This document shows positions 25,766-34,710 of a stretch of DNA of 64,000 bases, one piece after another. Every line of letters begins with the position of its first letter. Positions within the stretch are counted from its first letter, which is position 1. The notes under the pieces are model-generated. The model was not told the DNA's origin. It searched no databases and worked only from the letters and a program-made list of their open reading frames with translations. The stretch lies in contig NZ_JABBGM010000001.1 of the NCBI RefSeq assembly GCF_012927405.1, positions 564,001 to 628,000 on the forward strand, written 5' to 3'. The DNA is from Novosphingobium olei. GTDB lineage: Bacteria; Pseudomonadota; Alphaproteobacteria; Sphingomonadales; Sphingomonadaceae. Position numbers and translations under genes: made by a program.

Positions 25766-26130
25766 CTGACGAGTTCGAACTCGATGCCATCCCAGTCATA
25801 GAAATAGAACCGTCGGCCGGGATCGTAGTCTGCGTGGCTGAACGGCACGAGGCCATGGTCTTCCACGATACGTTCAGCTGCGTCCAGATCGTCAACCACG
25901 ATGCCGACGTGCTGAAGCGGAGCGCCCTTCTCGAAGCGGCCGGTGACCGGTTCCTTTGGTGTATAGAGTGCGATGTAATCGAACTGCGCACCCAGATGGA
26001 TGGTCCACCCATCGTCGATCGCCGGGCCGCGCCAGCGCTCCGCCCAGCCGGTCAACTTCGCAAGGAAGGACGCCGTGCGATCGGGATCGGTCACGCGAAT
26101 ATTCACGTGTTCAAGACGGGCTGCACGCAT
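25756..26130 (-). CDS. VOC family (glyoxalase/dioxygenase-like) protein, probable SoxR target
   Basis: A 124-residue protein with two beta-alpha-beta-beta-beta units: LEHVNIRVTDPDRTASF, then LQHVGIVVDDLDAAERI, ending in WDGIEFELVSY. Conserved H and E positions (H8, H74, E118 region) could bind a divalent metal as in glyoxalase I or extradiol dioxygenases. The substrate is unknown. Upstream is a promoter with a 19-bp spacer containing a SoxR box, and soxR itself is divergent. A role in detoxifying redox-cycling compounds or their products is therefore inferred. Confidence 0.82.
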   Translation of the reverse strand: MRAARLEHVNIRVTDPDRTASFLAKLTGWAERWRGPAIDDGWTIHLGAQFDYIALYTPKEPVTGRFEKGAPLQHVGIVVDDLDAAERIVEDHGLVPFSHADYDPGRRFYFYDWDGIEFELVSYA

Positions 26131-26174
26131 CTCTTCAGGTCCTTCCTCAACTCTTGTTCGAATCGACGCCTGCC

Positions 26175-26205
26175 CTTATGCAAGCTCAAGCTGACTTGAG
26201 GTCAA
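26175..26205 (-). promoter_or_regulatory. SoxR-type promoter and operator for the VOC gene
   Basis: On the minus strand, -35 TTGACC (26205-26200) and -10 CATAAG (26180-26175) are separated by 19 bp, the overlong spacer typical of MerR-family activation. The SoxR box gCTCAAG-CTGA-CTTGAGg (26184-26201) fills the spacer and differs from the SoxR consensus only in the outermost base and the central tetramer. Confidence 0.75.
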
Positions 26206-26227
26206 GCTTTGCAGGCAGGGTCCTTCG

Positions 26228-26668
26228 GTGAATCGCAACGATCTAATTCCGATCGGCACTCTGGCGCGGCGCACCGGGCTCGCCGTCTCGGCGATCCGCT
26301 ACTACGAGGAGCGCGGTCTTGTTCAATCTGTCCGCACGGGCGGCAACCAGCGCCGCTTTCTGCGGTCCGACATACGTCGTCTGAGCTTCGTGCTTATCGC
26401 ACAGAAGCTGGGGCTCGGCTTGGGACAGATCGAGCAGGCGCTTGCGACGCTGCCGCAAGGGCGTACCCCCACGGTGCTCGACTGGCAGAAGATTAGCCGT
26501 GCGCTGCGCGGAGAAATAGACCAGCGAATTCAGTTGCTGACCCGCACCCGCCACAAGCTCGACGAATGCATCGGCTGCGGCTGCCTGAGCCTCGATCGCT
26601 GCGCGCTCTACAACAAGGAGGACCGCGCCGGCGCTGCCGGGCCGGGCCCGCGCTTCGTGCTGGACTAG
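26228..26668 (+). CDS. soxR: Redox-sensitive transcriptional activator SoxR
   Basis: A 146-residue MerR-family regulator. The HTH is IPIGTLARRTGLAVSAIRYYEERG (8-30). The [2Fe-2S] sensor is C114-x2-C117-x-C119-x5-C125, exactly the SoxR spacing. SoxR is oxidised by redox-cycling compounds and activates by untwisting overlong promoters. The GTG start at 26228 follows GCAGGG. Its box lies in the gap to the divergent VOC gene. The last codon overlaps the smc stop by four bases, tail-to-tail. No soxS is nearby, as usual outside enterics. Confidence 0.95.
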   Translation: MNRNDLIPIGTLARRTGLAVSAIRYYEERGLVQSVRTGGNQRRFLRSDIRRLSFVLIAQKLGLGLGQIEQALATLPQGRTPTVLDWQKISRALRGEIDQRIQLLTRTRHKLDECIGCGCLSLDRCALYNKEDRAGAAGPGPRFVLD

Positions 26669-29600
26669 GCCGTCGCGAGGAGATCGACCGCGCCCCCCAG
26701 GTCGACGCTGACGAGGCGGGAAACGCCCTTTTCGACCATGGTGACGCCAAACAGCCGGTGCATGCGGCTCATTGTCACGGCGTTGTGGGTAACGATCAGG
26801 TAGCGGGTCCTGGTTTCTGCCACCATCGCATCGAGCATGTCGCAGAAGCGTTCGACGTTGGCGTCGTCCAACGGCGCGTCGACCTCGTCAAGCACGCAGA
26901 TCGGCGCGGGGTTGGTCAGGAACAGCGCGAAGATGAGCGCAACTGCGGTCAAGGCTTGTTCGCCGCCGGACAGAAGAGTCAGCGATTGCAGCCGCTTGCC
27001 GGGTGGTTGCGCGAAGATTTCGAGACCAGCTTCGAGCGGATCGTCGCTGTCCACCAAGGCGAGGTGGGCCTCGCCACCGCCAAACAGGCGAACAAACAGG
27101 CGGCGGAAGTGCGCATCGACAGCCTCGAACGCCGCGCGCAGCCGCTCGCGCCCCTCGCGGTTGAGGTTGCCGATCGATCCGCGCAGCCGGTGCACCGCCT
27201 CCACCAGTTCGGCCTTCTCGGTGACCGAGGTCCCCATGCGCAGCTCTGCTTCGGCGAGTTCGTCTGCGGCGACCAGGTTGACCGGGCCGATCCGCTCGCG
27301 CTCGGCAGCAAGCCGGTCGTGCTCGGCAGATTCAGCCTGCGACGAGCCGACATCGGCCGAGGCAAAGGCAAAGCGTTCGGGCAGGAGCGGGGGCGGGCAC
27401 TGAAACCGTTCGCCCGAAATGCCTGCCATCTCCTGCCGTCGAGCATCCTCGTTCTCGGCTCGCGCTGCAGAACCGGCGCGTGATTCTCGGGCCGTGGCAA
27501 GCGCCTCGGTCGTTGCGGAGAGCCGGGCGTCGGCAGCGCGCGCTGCGGTCTCGCACTGCGCGAGTGTGGCTTCCGCCGCGGCCAGATCACTGGCGATGCG
27601 GCTGCGGATTGCCTCGCCCTGTTCGATCTCTGCGACCAGACCCGCAGGCTTGGCCGCGAAGACGAGGCGGTCCTGGGCCAGTTCCTCGGCGCGGCCGGTC
27701 ATGTCGGCCAGACGCTTGGCAGCATCGCCCGCACGCGATTGCCAGTTGCGGATATCGACGCGCACCACGCCAAGCCTTTCGCGTGCGACGGCAAGCGCCT
27801 GCTCCAGCGCGGCGGAGGCAGCAGTCGCCGATTGCAGCGCGATCCGTGCGGCTTCGTTGCGGGTTCGCGCAAGGTCCACCGCTGCGCGCCCGGCCTCGGG
27901 ATCCGGCAGCGAAGCGCGTTTTGCTTCGGCCAATGCCAGCTCGCCTTCGCCGCCCTTGCGCTCTTCGACAAGGTCGGCGGTCATCCGGTCGAGTTCCTGG
28001 CGACGCGCCTCCATCCGCGCGCGTGCCGCCTCTGCCGCATCGATGGCCCGCAGGGCGCTGCGCTCCGCATCGGCCGCCGCCGAGATTGCCCGCTCGCTCT
28101 CTGCAAGCTGGGCCTGGATCCGCAGCAGGCCGGCCCGTACCTCTGCATCCGTGGCCTCGGCGTCGACCAGCTTCGCACGCAGCGCAGGCAGCCGGTCCTG
28201 AAGCTCGGCCAAGCGGTTCTCGGCTTCCAGCGCCGCCGCTTCAGCTGCACCCTCGCCGCGCGCGATAAAACCGTCCCACCGGCGCAGGTGCCCGGCCCGC
28301 GTGACCAGCCATTCGCCCGGCGCGAGCGGCTGGCCGGTGTCCGCCTCCACCGCGTGGACCAGAGCGAGCCGCGCCTTCAATTCCTCGGGACAGGCCGGGA
28401 CAAAGCGGAGGAGCGATTCTGCAACATTCGTCGGCGTGGCTGCGCCGGTCCAGAAGCGGCCGTCCGCCTGTGCAGGAGCAGGGCCGACGGGCGAGCCGGC
28501 ATCGCGGCCGAGTACGGCGGCGAGTGCCCGTTCCCAACCCGGTGCGGCGCGGCTTCCGGAAAGTGCCGTTGGCCCTTTGCCCTTGGCGGCAGCCGCCTTT
28601 TCCCGCGCGGCCTTGTCGCGGGCCAGCGCCTCGGCCTCGCGTTCGACCCCGGCAAGGTCGGCGCGCGCGGCGGCGAGCGCATTGCCTGCCGCATCGCGTG
28701 CGATGGTCAGGGTTTCGCGCTCGACGGTCAGGCCCTCGCGCCGAGCCTGCGCTTCGGCAAGCGCGGTGACGGCCGTGGCGCGCTTCATCTCAGCCTCGGC
28801 TAATTGCGCTGCCGGATCGGCCTCGCGCGACAGCGCTTCGGCTTGCTGGACAAGGCGCGCCAGATCGGCGTCGAGCCGAACGAGACGCTGCCGCGCTGCG
28901 GCAACCGCTGCTTCGGCAACGCGCCATTCGGCATCGATCCCGGCTTGTTCCGCAACCTTCTGCGCCAACGCCAGCTCGGCGGCGCGGGCTGCGCGCTCAG
29001 CATCCTCGACCGCTCGGGCGGCGGCAGGGCGGCGGGCCTCATCTTCGGCCAGCGCCGCTTCGGCCTTGGCGACTTCGCCTTCCAGCCTGGCGAGGGCTGC
29101 AGCGGCGTCGGTGGTCATGCGATCGGCAGCGGCGCGATCTTCGTCGATCCGCCGCAACTGGCGGTCGATGTCGGCAAGGCGCTGTTCCGCTGCTTCGAGC
29201 TGTGCCGTCAGGCTTGCCATCCGCTGGCCCTGCGCTGCGGAATCCTGCCGGCGGTCGAACAATTCCTCGCGAGCATGGGCTAGCGCTTCGCCGGCTTTGT
29301 GCTGGGTGGTCTGGGCCTCGGCGGCTGCAGCCTGTGCCTGCGTGACCGCCTGATCTGCGGCCTGCGCCTCCTTGCGCGCGGCATCGGCCGCCGCTGCCGC
29401 ATCACGCCAGCGCGCGAAGACCAGCCGCGCCTCTGCGACGCGGATTCTCTCACTGACCGCCTTGTAGCGCTCTGCTGCGCGTGCCTGGCGCCTCAGCGTG
29501 CCGATCTGGCTCTCTAGCCCGGCCAGCATGTCATCAAGCCGTGCCAGATTTGCTTCGGTCGCGCGCAGCTTCTGCTCGGCGTCGCGGCGTCGCACATGAA

Positions 29601-30102
29601 GTCCCGCGATCCCCGCAGCCTCTTCCAGCATCATGCGCCGCTCCGCCGGCTTGGCGGCGATCACTGCGGCGATCCGGCCCTGGCTGACGAGGGCCGGGCT
29701 GTGCGCACCCGTTGCCGCATCGGCGAAGATCAGCGCTACGTCCTTGGCGCGGACATCCTTTCCGTTCACGCGATAGGCGCTGCCAGCGCCGCGTTCGATG
29801 CGACGCACGACTTCAAGCTCGCCTCCATGCGGGCCCGAAGGATCTGTTTCCGCCGTCAGCAACACTTCGGCGAAATCGCGCGCGGGGCGGTTGGCCGTGC
29901 CGGCGAAGATCACGTCTTCCATGCCGCCGCCGCGCATCGACTTCGCGCTGCTTTCGCCCATCACCCAGCGGATGGCCTCGAGCAGGTTTGACTTGCCGCA
30001 GCCGTTTGGGCCTACAACCCCGGTCAGGCCGGGCTCGATCCGCAGTTCGGCAGGCTCGACAAAGCTCTTGAAGCCCGAGAGCTTCAAGCGCCTGAATTGC
30101 AT
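26665..30102 (-). CDS. smc: Chromosome segregation protein SMC
   Basis: A 1145-residue SMC ATPase. Walker A GPNGCGKSN is at 31-39, the ABC signature LLSGGEQ at 1043-1049, and Walker B CVLDEVDAP at 1069-1077. Long Ala/Glu/Arg-rich coiled coils fill both arms. The hinge region (about residues 515-615) is poorly conserved: only GWERALAAVLG and a WDGF block resemble standard hinges. SMC with ScpAB compacts and resolves the chromosome. The ATG at 30102 gives the canonical MQFRRLKLSGFKSF; a TTG at 30120 adds six residues. Confidence 0.96.
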   Translation of the reverse strand: MQFRRLKLSGFKSFVEPAELRIEPGLTGVVGPNGCGKSNLLEAIRWVMGESSAKSMRGGGMEDVIFAGTANRPARDFAEVLLTAETDPSGPHGGELEVVRRIERGAGSAYRVNGKDVRAKDVALIFADAATGAHSPALVSQGRIAAVIAAKPAERRMMLEEAAGIAGLHVRRRDAEQKLRATEANLARLDDMLAGLESQIGTLRRQARAAERYKAVSERIRVAEARLVFARWRDAAAAADAARKEAQAADQAVTQAQAAAAEAQTTQHKAGEALAHAREELFDRRQDSAAQGQRMASLTAQLEAAEQRLADIDRQLRRIDEDRAAADRMTTDAAAALARLEGEVAKAEAALAEDEARRPAAARAVEDAERAARAAELALAQKVAEQAGIDAEWRVAEAAVAAARQRLVRLDADLARLVQQAEALSREADPAAQLAEAEMKRATAVTALAEAQARREGLTVERETLTIARDAAGNALAAARADLAGVEREAEALARDKAAREKAAAAKGKGPTALSGSRAAPGWERALAAVLGRDAGSPVGPAPAQADGRFWTGAATPTNVAESLLRFVPACPEELKARLALVHAVEADTGQPLAPGEWLVTRAGHLRRWDGFIARGEGAAEAAALEAENRLAELQDRLPALRAKLVDAEATDAEVRAGLLRIQAQLAESERAISAAADAERSALRAIDAAEAARARMEARRQELDRMTADLVEERKGGEGELALAEAKRASLPDPEAGRAAVDLARTRNEAARIALQSATAASAALEQALAVARERLGVVRVDIRNWQSRAGDAAKRLADMTGRAEELAQDRLVFAAKPAGLVAEIEQGEAIRSRIASDLAAAEATLAQCETAARAADARLSATTEALATARESRAGSAARAENEDARRQEMAGISGERFQCPPPLLPERFAFASADVGSSQAESAEHDRLAAERERIGPVNLVAADELAEAELRMGTSVTEKAELVEAVHRLRGSIGNLNREGRERLRAAFEAVDAHFRRLFVRLFGGGEAHLALVDSDDPLEAGLEIFAQPPGKRLQSLTLLSGGEQALTAVALIFALFLTNPAPICVLDEVDAPLDDANVERFCDMLDAMVAETRTRYLIVTHNAVTMSRMHRLFGVTMVEKGVSRLVSVDLGGAVDLLATA

Positions 30103-30142
30103 CGGTGCGAGCCCCCCCAAGGCCCCTACCGCGCTGGGCGCA

Positions 30143-30907
30143 TCAGCGTGCGCCGGCCTTCTTGATCATCGGTTCAAGCGCGTCCCACGTGGCGACGCCG
30201 GTCTTCGTCCCGTTGAGGATGAAGGTGGGCGTGCCGGTCACGTCGTAATCCTGCGAGGCCTTGTCTGTCGCATTGGCGAGCGCGGTGGCCTTGGCCGTAT
30301 CGGTCACGCACGTGCTGGCCTTGTCCGCCGCGATGCCGCGCGCATTGAAGAATTCGGTCATGCCGCTCATCGTGGCGATCTTGGTGAAGCGCTGTGCCGG
30401 CGGTGAAGCCGCAGCGTCCTTGTAGGCAGCGTCGCCCGCCTTCTGCAGGTTTGCGAACATGTTCGGCTGCCAGTCCCAGAACTGTTCGCTGAGCGGAATG
30501 ACGGCTTCGGGCGATCCGCAGGTGGCGAGCAGCGCGGCCGGAATGTCCAGCGCGTTGAGCATGAAGAGGCGCAGCTCGTAGCTCACCTTGCCCGAATTGA
30601 CGTATTCGTCGCGCAGCTTGGGGAAGCCTTCCTTCGAGAAGGCGGCACAGTGCGAGCACGACAGGGCGCCGAATTCGAGCAGCTTGATCGGCGCGTTGGG
30701 ATTGCCCATCAGGTAGCCGCCTTCGGGCGTGGTCACGATGACGTCCGACCAGGTCTTGCCGGCCGGCGGCGCAACCGCCGCGACCGGTGCCCCTTCTGCA
30801 ATCTCGCCAGTCGGTGCGGCAGCATCCTTCTTGCCACAGGCGGCAAGGCCGAGAGCGAGCGGCAAAGCGGCCAGGCCGAGCGCGAGACGGGTGACAGCAG
30901 GCTTCAT
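30143..30907 (-). CDS. DsbA-like thioredoxin-fold lipoprotein
   Basis: A 254-residue periplasmic thiol oxidoreductase with a lipobox (LAAC, cysteine 24), a redox site C84-S-H-C87, and a cis-proline loop GTPTF. The fold resembles the DsbA/BdbD group (Thioredoxin_4). The CSHC dipeptide differs from the CPHC of classical DsbA, which should alter redox potential. A Pro/Ala-rich linker follows the lipid anchor. It is next to a second DsbA-like gene on the same strand, 74 bases away. It is probably involved in disulfide formation in envelope proteins. Confidence 0.85.
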   Translation of the reverse strand: MKPAVTRLALGLAALPLALGLAACGKKDAAAPTGEIAEGAPVAAVAPPAGKTWSDVIVTTPEGGYLMGNPNAPIKLLEFGALSCSHCAAFSKEGFPKLRDEYVNSGKVSYELRLFMLNALDIPAALLATCGSPEAVIPLSEQFWDWQPNMFANLQKAGDAAYKDAAASPPAQRFTKIATMSGMTEFFNARGIAADKASTCVTDTAKATALANATDKASQDYDVTGTPTFILNGTKTGVATWDALEPMIKKAGAR

Positions 30908-30981
30908 CGTGGATTTTCCGATAGCTGTTGAAGGGGTGTTTGCGAACGGACTAGCCGATCATCGCGGTGCGTTGAAGCAGC

Positions 30982-31686
30982 TCAATCAAGAGCCGCTTCA
31001 AGCTGGGGCTTGAGCGCGGCCCACGAATAGGTACCGGCCAGCGGCACGCCGTTGAGCACGAAGCTCGGCGTTCCGTTGACGTAGTCGTTGTCGACCGCTT
31101 CCTGGGTGTGCTTGGCAAGACGCCCCGCAAGTGCGGTATCGGCAAGGCACCGATCGGTTTCGGCGCGCGAATAGCCCCGTTTCTCCATGATATCGTAGAG
31201 ATGCAGGTCTGATGCGATGGCACGCGTGCGCGATGGCAGCGGTCCGTTGTACCAGCGCGCTTTCTGCGCTTCGGTCGCCGTCATGACCGGCGCGATCCAG
31301 GTCTGCTGGCTGCGCAGGAAGGCGTTGTGGTTGGCAAAGAACCGGTTGGGCGCGCCACAGTGGGTCAGCAGCGCGACGGTCATGTCGATGCCATCGCGCA
31401 CGAAGCTGCGCACTTCGATCGAACCCTTGCCCGTGGCGATGAGGCCGATGCGCAACTGAGCGTCGGATTCCTGCTCGAAATGGGCGCAGTGCGGGCAGGT
31501 GTAGCTGATGTATTCGACCAGTTTGACCTTGGCGTTGGGGTTGCCGAGCAGGTGGCTGTCGATAGGCGTGCGCACAACGGTCGCGTTCCAGTTCCCGACG
31601 CTTCTGGCTGGCAGCGGCTTTCCGGCGCCCGCCAGCGCAACGACGCCGAACAGCGCCAGCACGATCATTCCCAACTTTCGCAGCAT
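30982..31686 (-). CDS. DsbA-like thiol:disulfide oxidoreductase
   Basis: A 234-residue protein with an N-terminal signal or anchor helix (about 4-20, no lipobox cysteine) and a classical DsbA active site, C64-P-H-C67 in YISYTCPHCAHFEQ. A cis-proline loop NGTPSFVLNG follows. The ATG at 31686 has GAGGGG four bases upstream; the longer open frame to 32055 is antisense to nothing conserved and overlaps dciA. It follows dciA by eight bases and is probably co-transcribed with it. It is paralogous to the next gene but not lipidated. Confidence 0.87.
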   Translation of the reverse strand: MLRKLGMIVLALFGVVALAGAGKPLPARSVGNWNATVVRTPIDSHLLGNPNAKVKLVEYISYTCPHCAHFEQESDAQLRIGLIATGKGSIEVRSFVRDGIDMTVALLTHCGAPNRFFANHNAFLRSQQTWIAPVMTATEAQKARWYNGPLPSRTRAIASDLHLYDIMEKRGYSRAETDRCLADTALAGRLAKHTQEAVDNDYVNGTPSFVLNGVPLAGTYSWAALKPQLEAALD

Positions 31687-31694
31687 CTTGCCCC

Positions 31695-32285
31695 TCACTC
31701 CGTATCGATCGTGCCCCGACCACTCGCTTCGCCAAGGCTGCGCGCCAGCGATTCGAGCACCGTCCGCAATTCCGGATCGCCGATATCGCGCAAGCTGTCG
31801 CCCAGTTCCATCGGGATCGGCTTGAGCGATGGCGGAGCGGCCGGACGCGCGGGGGTATTGGCCTTTGGTGGCTGAACCACGCCTTGCCGAAGCTTGACCT
31901 TGGCCACGGCGCGATAGCCGAAGAAGCGGTTCACCCGCTCCATGATCTCGGGCGCGACGTGCTGGATGAGTGGCGCATGCGCGGGTGTAACGACAAGCTG
32001 CAGAATCCCTTCCGACTTTTCGCCAGGCGGGAAACGAATGGACTCGGGCGCGCAATGGCGCGCGTGCGCCTCGCCGACGATCTCGGGCCAGCGCGTGACC
32101 ACCGAACTCTGTACGAAGCCGAACCGGCGGAACGCGGTACGCCCGATGGCCGGCATCAGGTCCGCGATCTGGCGCGCTTCACCGCCACGGGGGCGTTCGT
32201 ATTCGCGCGATTGGCCGTGTTTCGCGCTGGTCCTGGCAGCAGCCTTTGGGGCAGGGGGACGAGGCTTGGCGGGATCGCGTTCCAT
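31695..32285 (-). CDS. dciA: DUF721 domain protein, DciA-like helicase loader
   Basis: A 196-residue protein. The central region RWPEIVGEAHARHCAPESIRFPPG...GILQLVVTPAHAPLIQHVAPEIMERVNRFFGY is the DUF721/DciA domain, related to KH folds. DciA is the ancestral loader or operator of the DnaB replicative helicase in bacteria lacking DnaC. The C-terminal 60 residues are proline-rich and disordered, as is common in alphaproteobacteria. ATG choices are 32285 and 32300; the shorter is used. It is divergent from mutY. Confidence 0.85.
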   Translation of the reverse strand: MERDPAKPRPPAPKAAARTSAKHGQSREYERPRGGEARQIADLMPAIGRTAFRRFGFVQSSVVTRWPEIVGEAHARHCAPESIRFPPGEKSEGILQLVVTPAHAPLIQHVAPEIMERVNRFFGYRAVAKVKLRQGVVQPPKANTPARPAAPPSLKPIPMELGDSLRDIGDPELRTVLESLARSLGEASGRGTIDTE

Positions 32286-32314
32286 AACGCCTGCCGCCAT
32301 GCCATAGCGTGGCG

Positions 32315-33406
32315 ATGCAAGCCAGTGGCGCGACTCTTTCATCCTCCGCAGATTCGAAGGCAGCCGTTTCGGACGCGCTTCTCGCCTGGTACGACACACA
32401 TGCGCGTCGCTTGCCATGGCGCAAGCTTCCCGGCGAAGAGCGCCAGCATCCCTATCGGGTGTGGCTGTCCGAAGTCATGCTTCAGCAGACGACCGTCGCA
32501 GTTGTGGGGCCCTACTATGCGCGGTTTCTCGAACGCTGGCCGCGAGTCGAGGATCTTGCGGCGGCTGATGATGCCGATGTCATGGCGGCATGGGCGGGTC
32601 TTGGTTATTACGCCCGCGCCCGCAATCTTCTCGCCTGCGCCCGGGAAGTCGCGCGGCTGGGCGCCTTTCCCTCTACCGAGCAGGGCCTGCGCCAGCTGCC
32701 GGGTCTGGGCGATTACACCGCCGCCGCGGTTGCCGCGATCGCCTTCGATCAGCGCGCTGTGGTGGTCGATGCCAATGTCGAGCGGGTGGTGGCACGGCTC
32801 TTTGCGATCGATACGCCCTTGCCGGCTGCGCGGCCAGCGATCCGCGTGGCGACCGACCGGATCACGCCCGATCGAAGGGCGGGGGATTTCGCGCAAGGCA
32901 TGATGGATCTTGGCGCCACGATCTGCACGGTCAAGGCGCCGCGCTGCCTGCTTTGTCCGCTTCGCCCGCACTGCATCGGCTACGGCCAGGGCGAACCAGA
33001 GCGCCTACCGGTCAAGGCGGCCAAGAAACCAAAGCCCGTGCGCAAGGGCCGTGCCTTCTGGATCGAACGCGATGGTTGCGTTCTTCTGGTGCGGCGTGAA
33101 GGCAAGGGCATGCTGGGCGGCATGCGGGCCTTGCCGGACGACGGCTGGTCAGCGCGCATGGACGGTCAGGGGGCACCCATGGACACCGCATGGCGGTCGG
33201 GTGGCGTGGTTCGTCACGGTTTCACCCATTTCGATCTCGAATTGCAATTGATGCTTTGCGGTTCGCCTGAAATCGGTAGTCTGCCACGTGAACTAGAATT
33301 GGGAGAATGGTGGCCGCTTTCGGATATCGAGGCGGCCGGCCTGCCCACCGTGTTTGCCAAGGCGGCACGGTTGGCGCTGGCAGAAAGGCAAGGACGCGAA
33401 GGATGA
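32315..33406 (+). CDS. mutY: A/G-specific adenine glycosylase
   Basis: A 363-residue base-excision repair enzyme removing adenine opposite 8-oxoguanine. The helix-hairpin-helix is LPGLGDYTAAAVAAIAF with the catalytic aspartate further on (VVVDANVERV). The [4Fe-4S] loop is C204-x6-C211-x2-C214-x5-C220. The C-terminal Nudix-like 8-oxoG recognition domain has FTHFDLEL. A GTG at 32309 is an alternative start. The stop overlaps the next start as ATGA. Confidence 0.96.
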   Translation: MQASGATLSSSADSKAAVSDALLAWYDTHARRLPWRKLPGEERQHPYRVWLSEVMLQQTTVAVVGPYYARFLERWPRVEDLAAADDADVMAAWAGLGYYARARNLLACAREVARLGAFPSTEQGLRQLPGLGDYTAAAVAAIAFDQRAVVVDANVERVVARLFAIDTPLPAARPAIRVATDRITPDRRAGDFAQGMMDLGATICTVKAPRCLLCPLRPHCIGYGQGEPERLPVKAAKKPKPVRKGRAFWIERDGCVLLVRREGKGMLGGMRALPDDGWSARMDGQGAPMDTAWRSGGVVRHGFTHFDLELQLMLCGSPEIGSLPRELELGEWWPLSDIEAAGLPTVFAKAARLALAERQGREG

Positions 33407-34710
33407 CGATCTCGCGGCGAGAATTGCTGCGTTCAGGCGCGGTGCTGGGCGCAGGTCTGACGCTGGCCCCGCGGTGGGCCTGGGCGGTGGACACGGCGAC
33501 AGACAGGGCGGCGGCGGTAGGGAATTATCCGCAGGTCGCGTCGCTGGTCGATCGGTACGCGACCCAAGGCAAACTTTCCGGCCTTGTCGCGACTGCGGGT
33601 TGGGGCGAAGCGCCCATGGAAGTCATCGCGCGCGGCGCGGGCACCAAGGGTGATGCCCATCCGATAGGCCCCGACAGCCTGTTCCGGATCTATTCTATGA
33701 CGAAGCCGGTCACCGGCATGGCGGCGATGATCCTCGTCGGGGAAGGGCGGCTCGGGCTCGACCAGCCGCTTGCCGATATCATCCCGGCCTTTGCCCGGAT
33801 GCAGGTGCTGGTTTCGCCGGATGCACCGGTTGATCATGTCCGGCCGGCAACCACCGCGATCACCATCCGCCACTTGCTCACGCACACGTCGGGCCTTGGC
33901 TACACCATCATACAGAAGGGCCCGATCAAGGAAGCCTATGAAAAGGCGGGCATCGTGCCGGGGCAGGTCAGCCGCGTGCCGGTGCCGGGTCTGTTCTTCG
34001 GCAAGGCAGCACCGAACCTTGCCGAGTTCGCCGAACGGCTGGCAGGTCTGCCTCTGGTCTACGAACCGGGCACGCGCTGGAGCTATTCGGTTTCGCTGGA
34101 TCTGCTCGGAAGAGTAATCGAAATCGTCGCTGGCATGCCGTTCGACACTTTCCTTCGGCAGCGCATCTTCGGCCCTGCCGGGATGACGAGCACGTCTTTC
34201 ACCGTTCCCGCGAACCAGGCGGCCCGGCTTACCACGAACTATGGCCTGCTGGGCGATGTGGCGGTGCCGCTCGATCCGGCCCGGACCTCGGTCTATCTCG
34301 ACAAGCCTGCTTTCCCCTTCGGCGGTGCGGGCCTTGTCTCAAGTCCCCGCGATTACGACCGCTTTCTCATGATGCTGGCCAATGGCGGGCGGCTGGGCCG
34401 GACGCGGGTCATGGACGAAGCCGCCGTTCGTCTTGGCACCAGCAACCTTCTGCCGCCTGCCGCGGTTGTCGAGGACCGCTTCGTCAAGAGCGGCGGTTTT
34501 GGAGCGGGCGGGCGCGTGGGGCTCGGGCAGGATGCCGGTACCTTCGGATGGGCCGGGGCGGCCGGTACGGTCGGCTTCGTCAACACACGCATCGGCCTCA
34601 GGGCCGGACTCTATACCCAGTACATGCCGGCCGATGCATTGCCGGTGCAGGATGAATTCCGCGCGGCCATGCTTGCCGATGTCCTGGCGCGAATGAAAAG
34701 GGCTGCTTGA
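33403..34710 (+). CDS. Serine hydrolase of the beta-lactamase class C / esterase EstB family
   Basis: A 435-residue exported hydrolase. A Tat-type leader SRRELLRSGAVLGAGLTLAP is followed by A-x-A cleavage near WAWA. The nucleophile motif is S98-M-T-K101, and the second motif Y228-S-V lies in RWSYSVSLDLLG. The third motif is FGWAGAAG rather than KTG, as in esterases of this family, so true beta-lactamase activity is unlikely. The start at 33403 overlaps the mutY stop (ATGA) and is followed by a coupled nudC (TGATG). Confidence 0.88.
   Translation: MTISRRELLRSGAVLGAGLTLAPRWAWAVDTATDRAAAVGNYPQVASLVDRYATQGKLSGLVATAGWGEAPMEVIARGAGTKGDAHPIGPDSLFRIYSMTKPVTGMAAMILVGEGRLGLDQPLADIIPAFARMQVLVSPDAPVDHVRPATTAITIRHLLTHTSGLGYTIIQKGPIKEAYEKAGIVPGQVSRVPVPGLFFGKAAPNLAEFAERLAGLPLVYEPGTRWSYSVSLDLLGRVIEIVAGMPFDTFLRQRIFGPAGMTSTSFTVPANQAARLTTNYGLLGDVAVPLDPARTSVYLDKPAFPFGGAGLVSSPRDYDRFLMMLANGGRLGRTRVMDEAAVRLGTSNLLPPAAVVEDRFVKSGGFGAGGRVGLGQDAGTFGWAGAAGTVGFVNTRIGLRAGLYTQYMPADALPVQDEFRAAMLADVLARMKRAA

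Noticed and set aside
33403..34710. Antibiotic-resistance beta-lactamase
   Set aside because: SxxK and YxV are present but the third motif is GWAG rather than KTG, so an esterase or peptidase role fits better.
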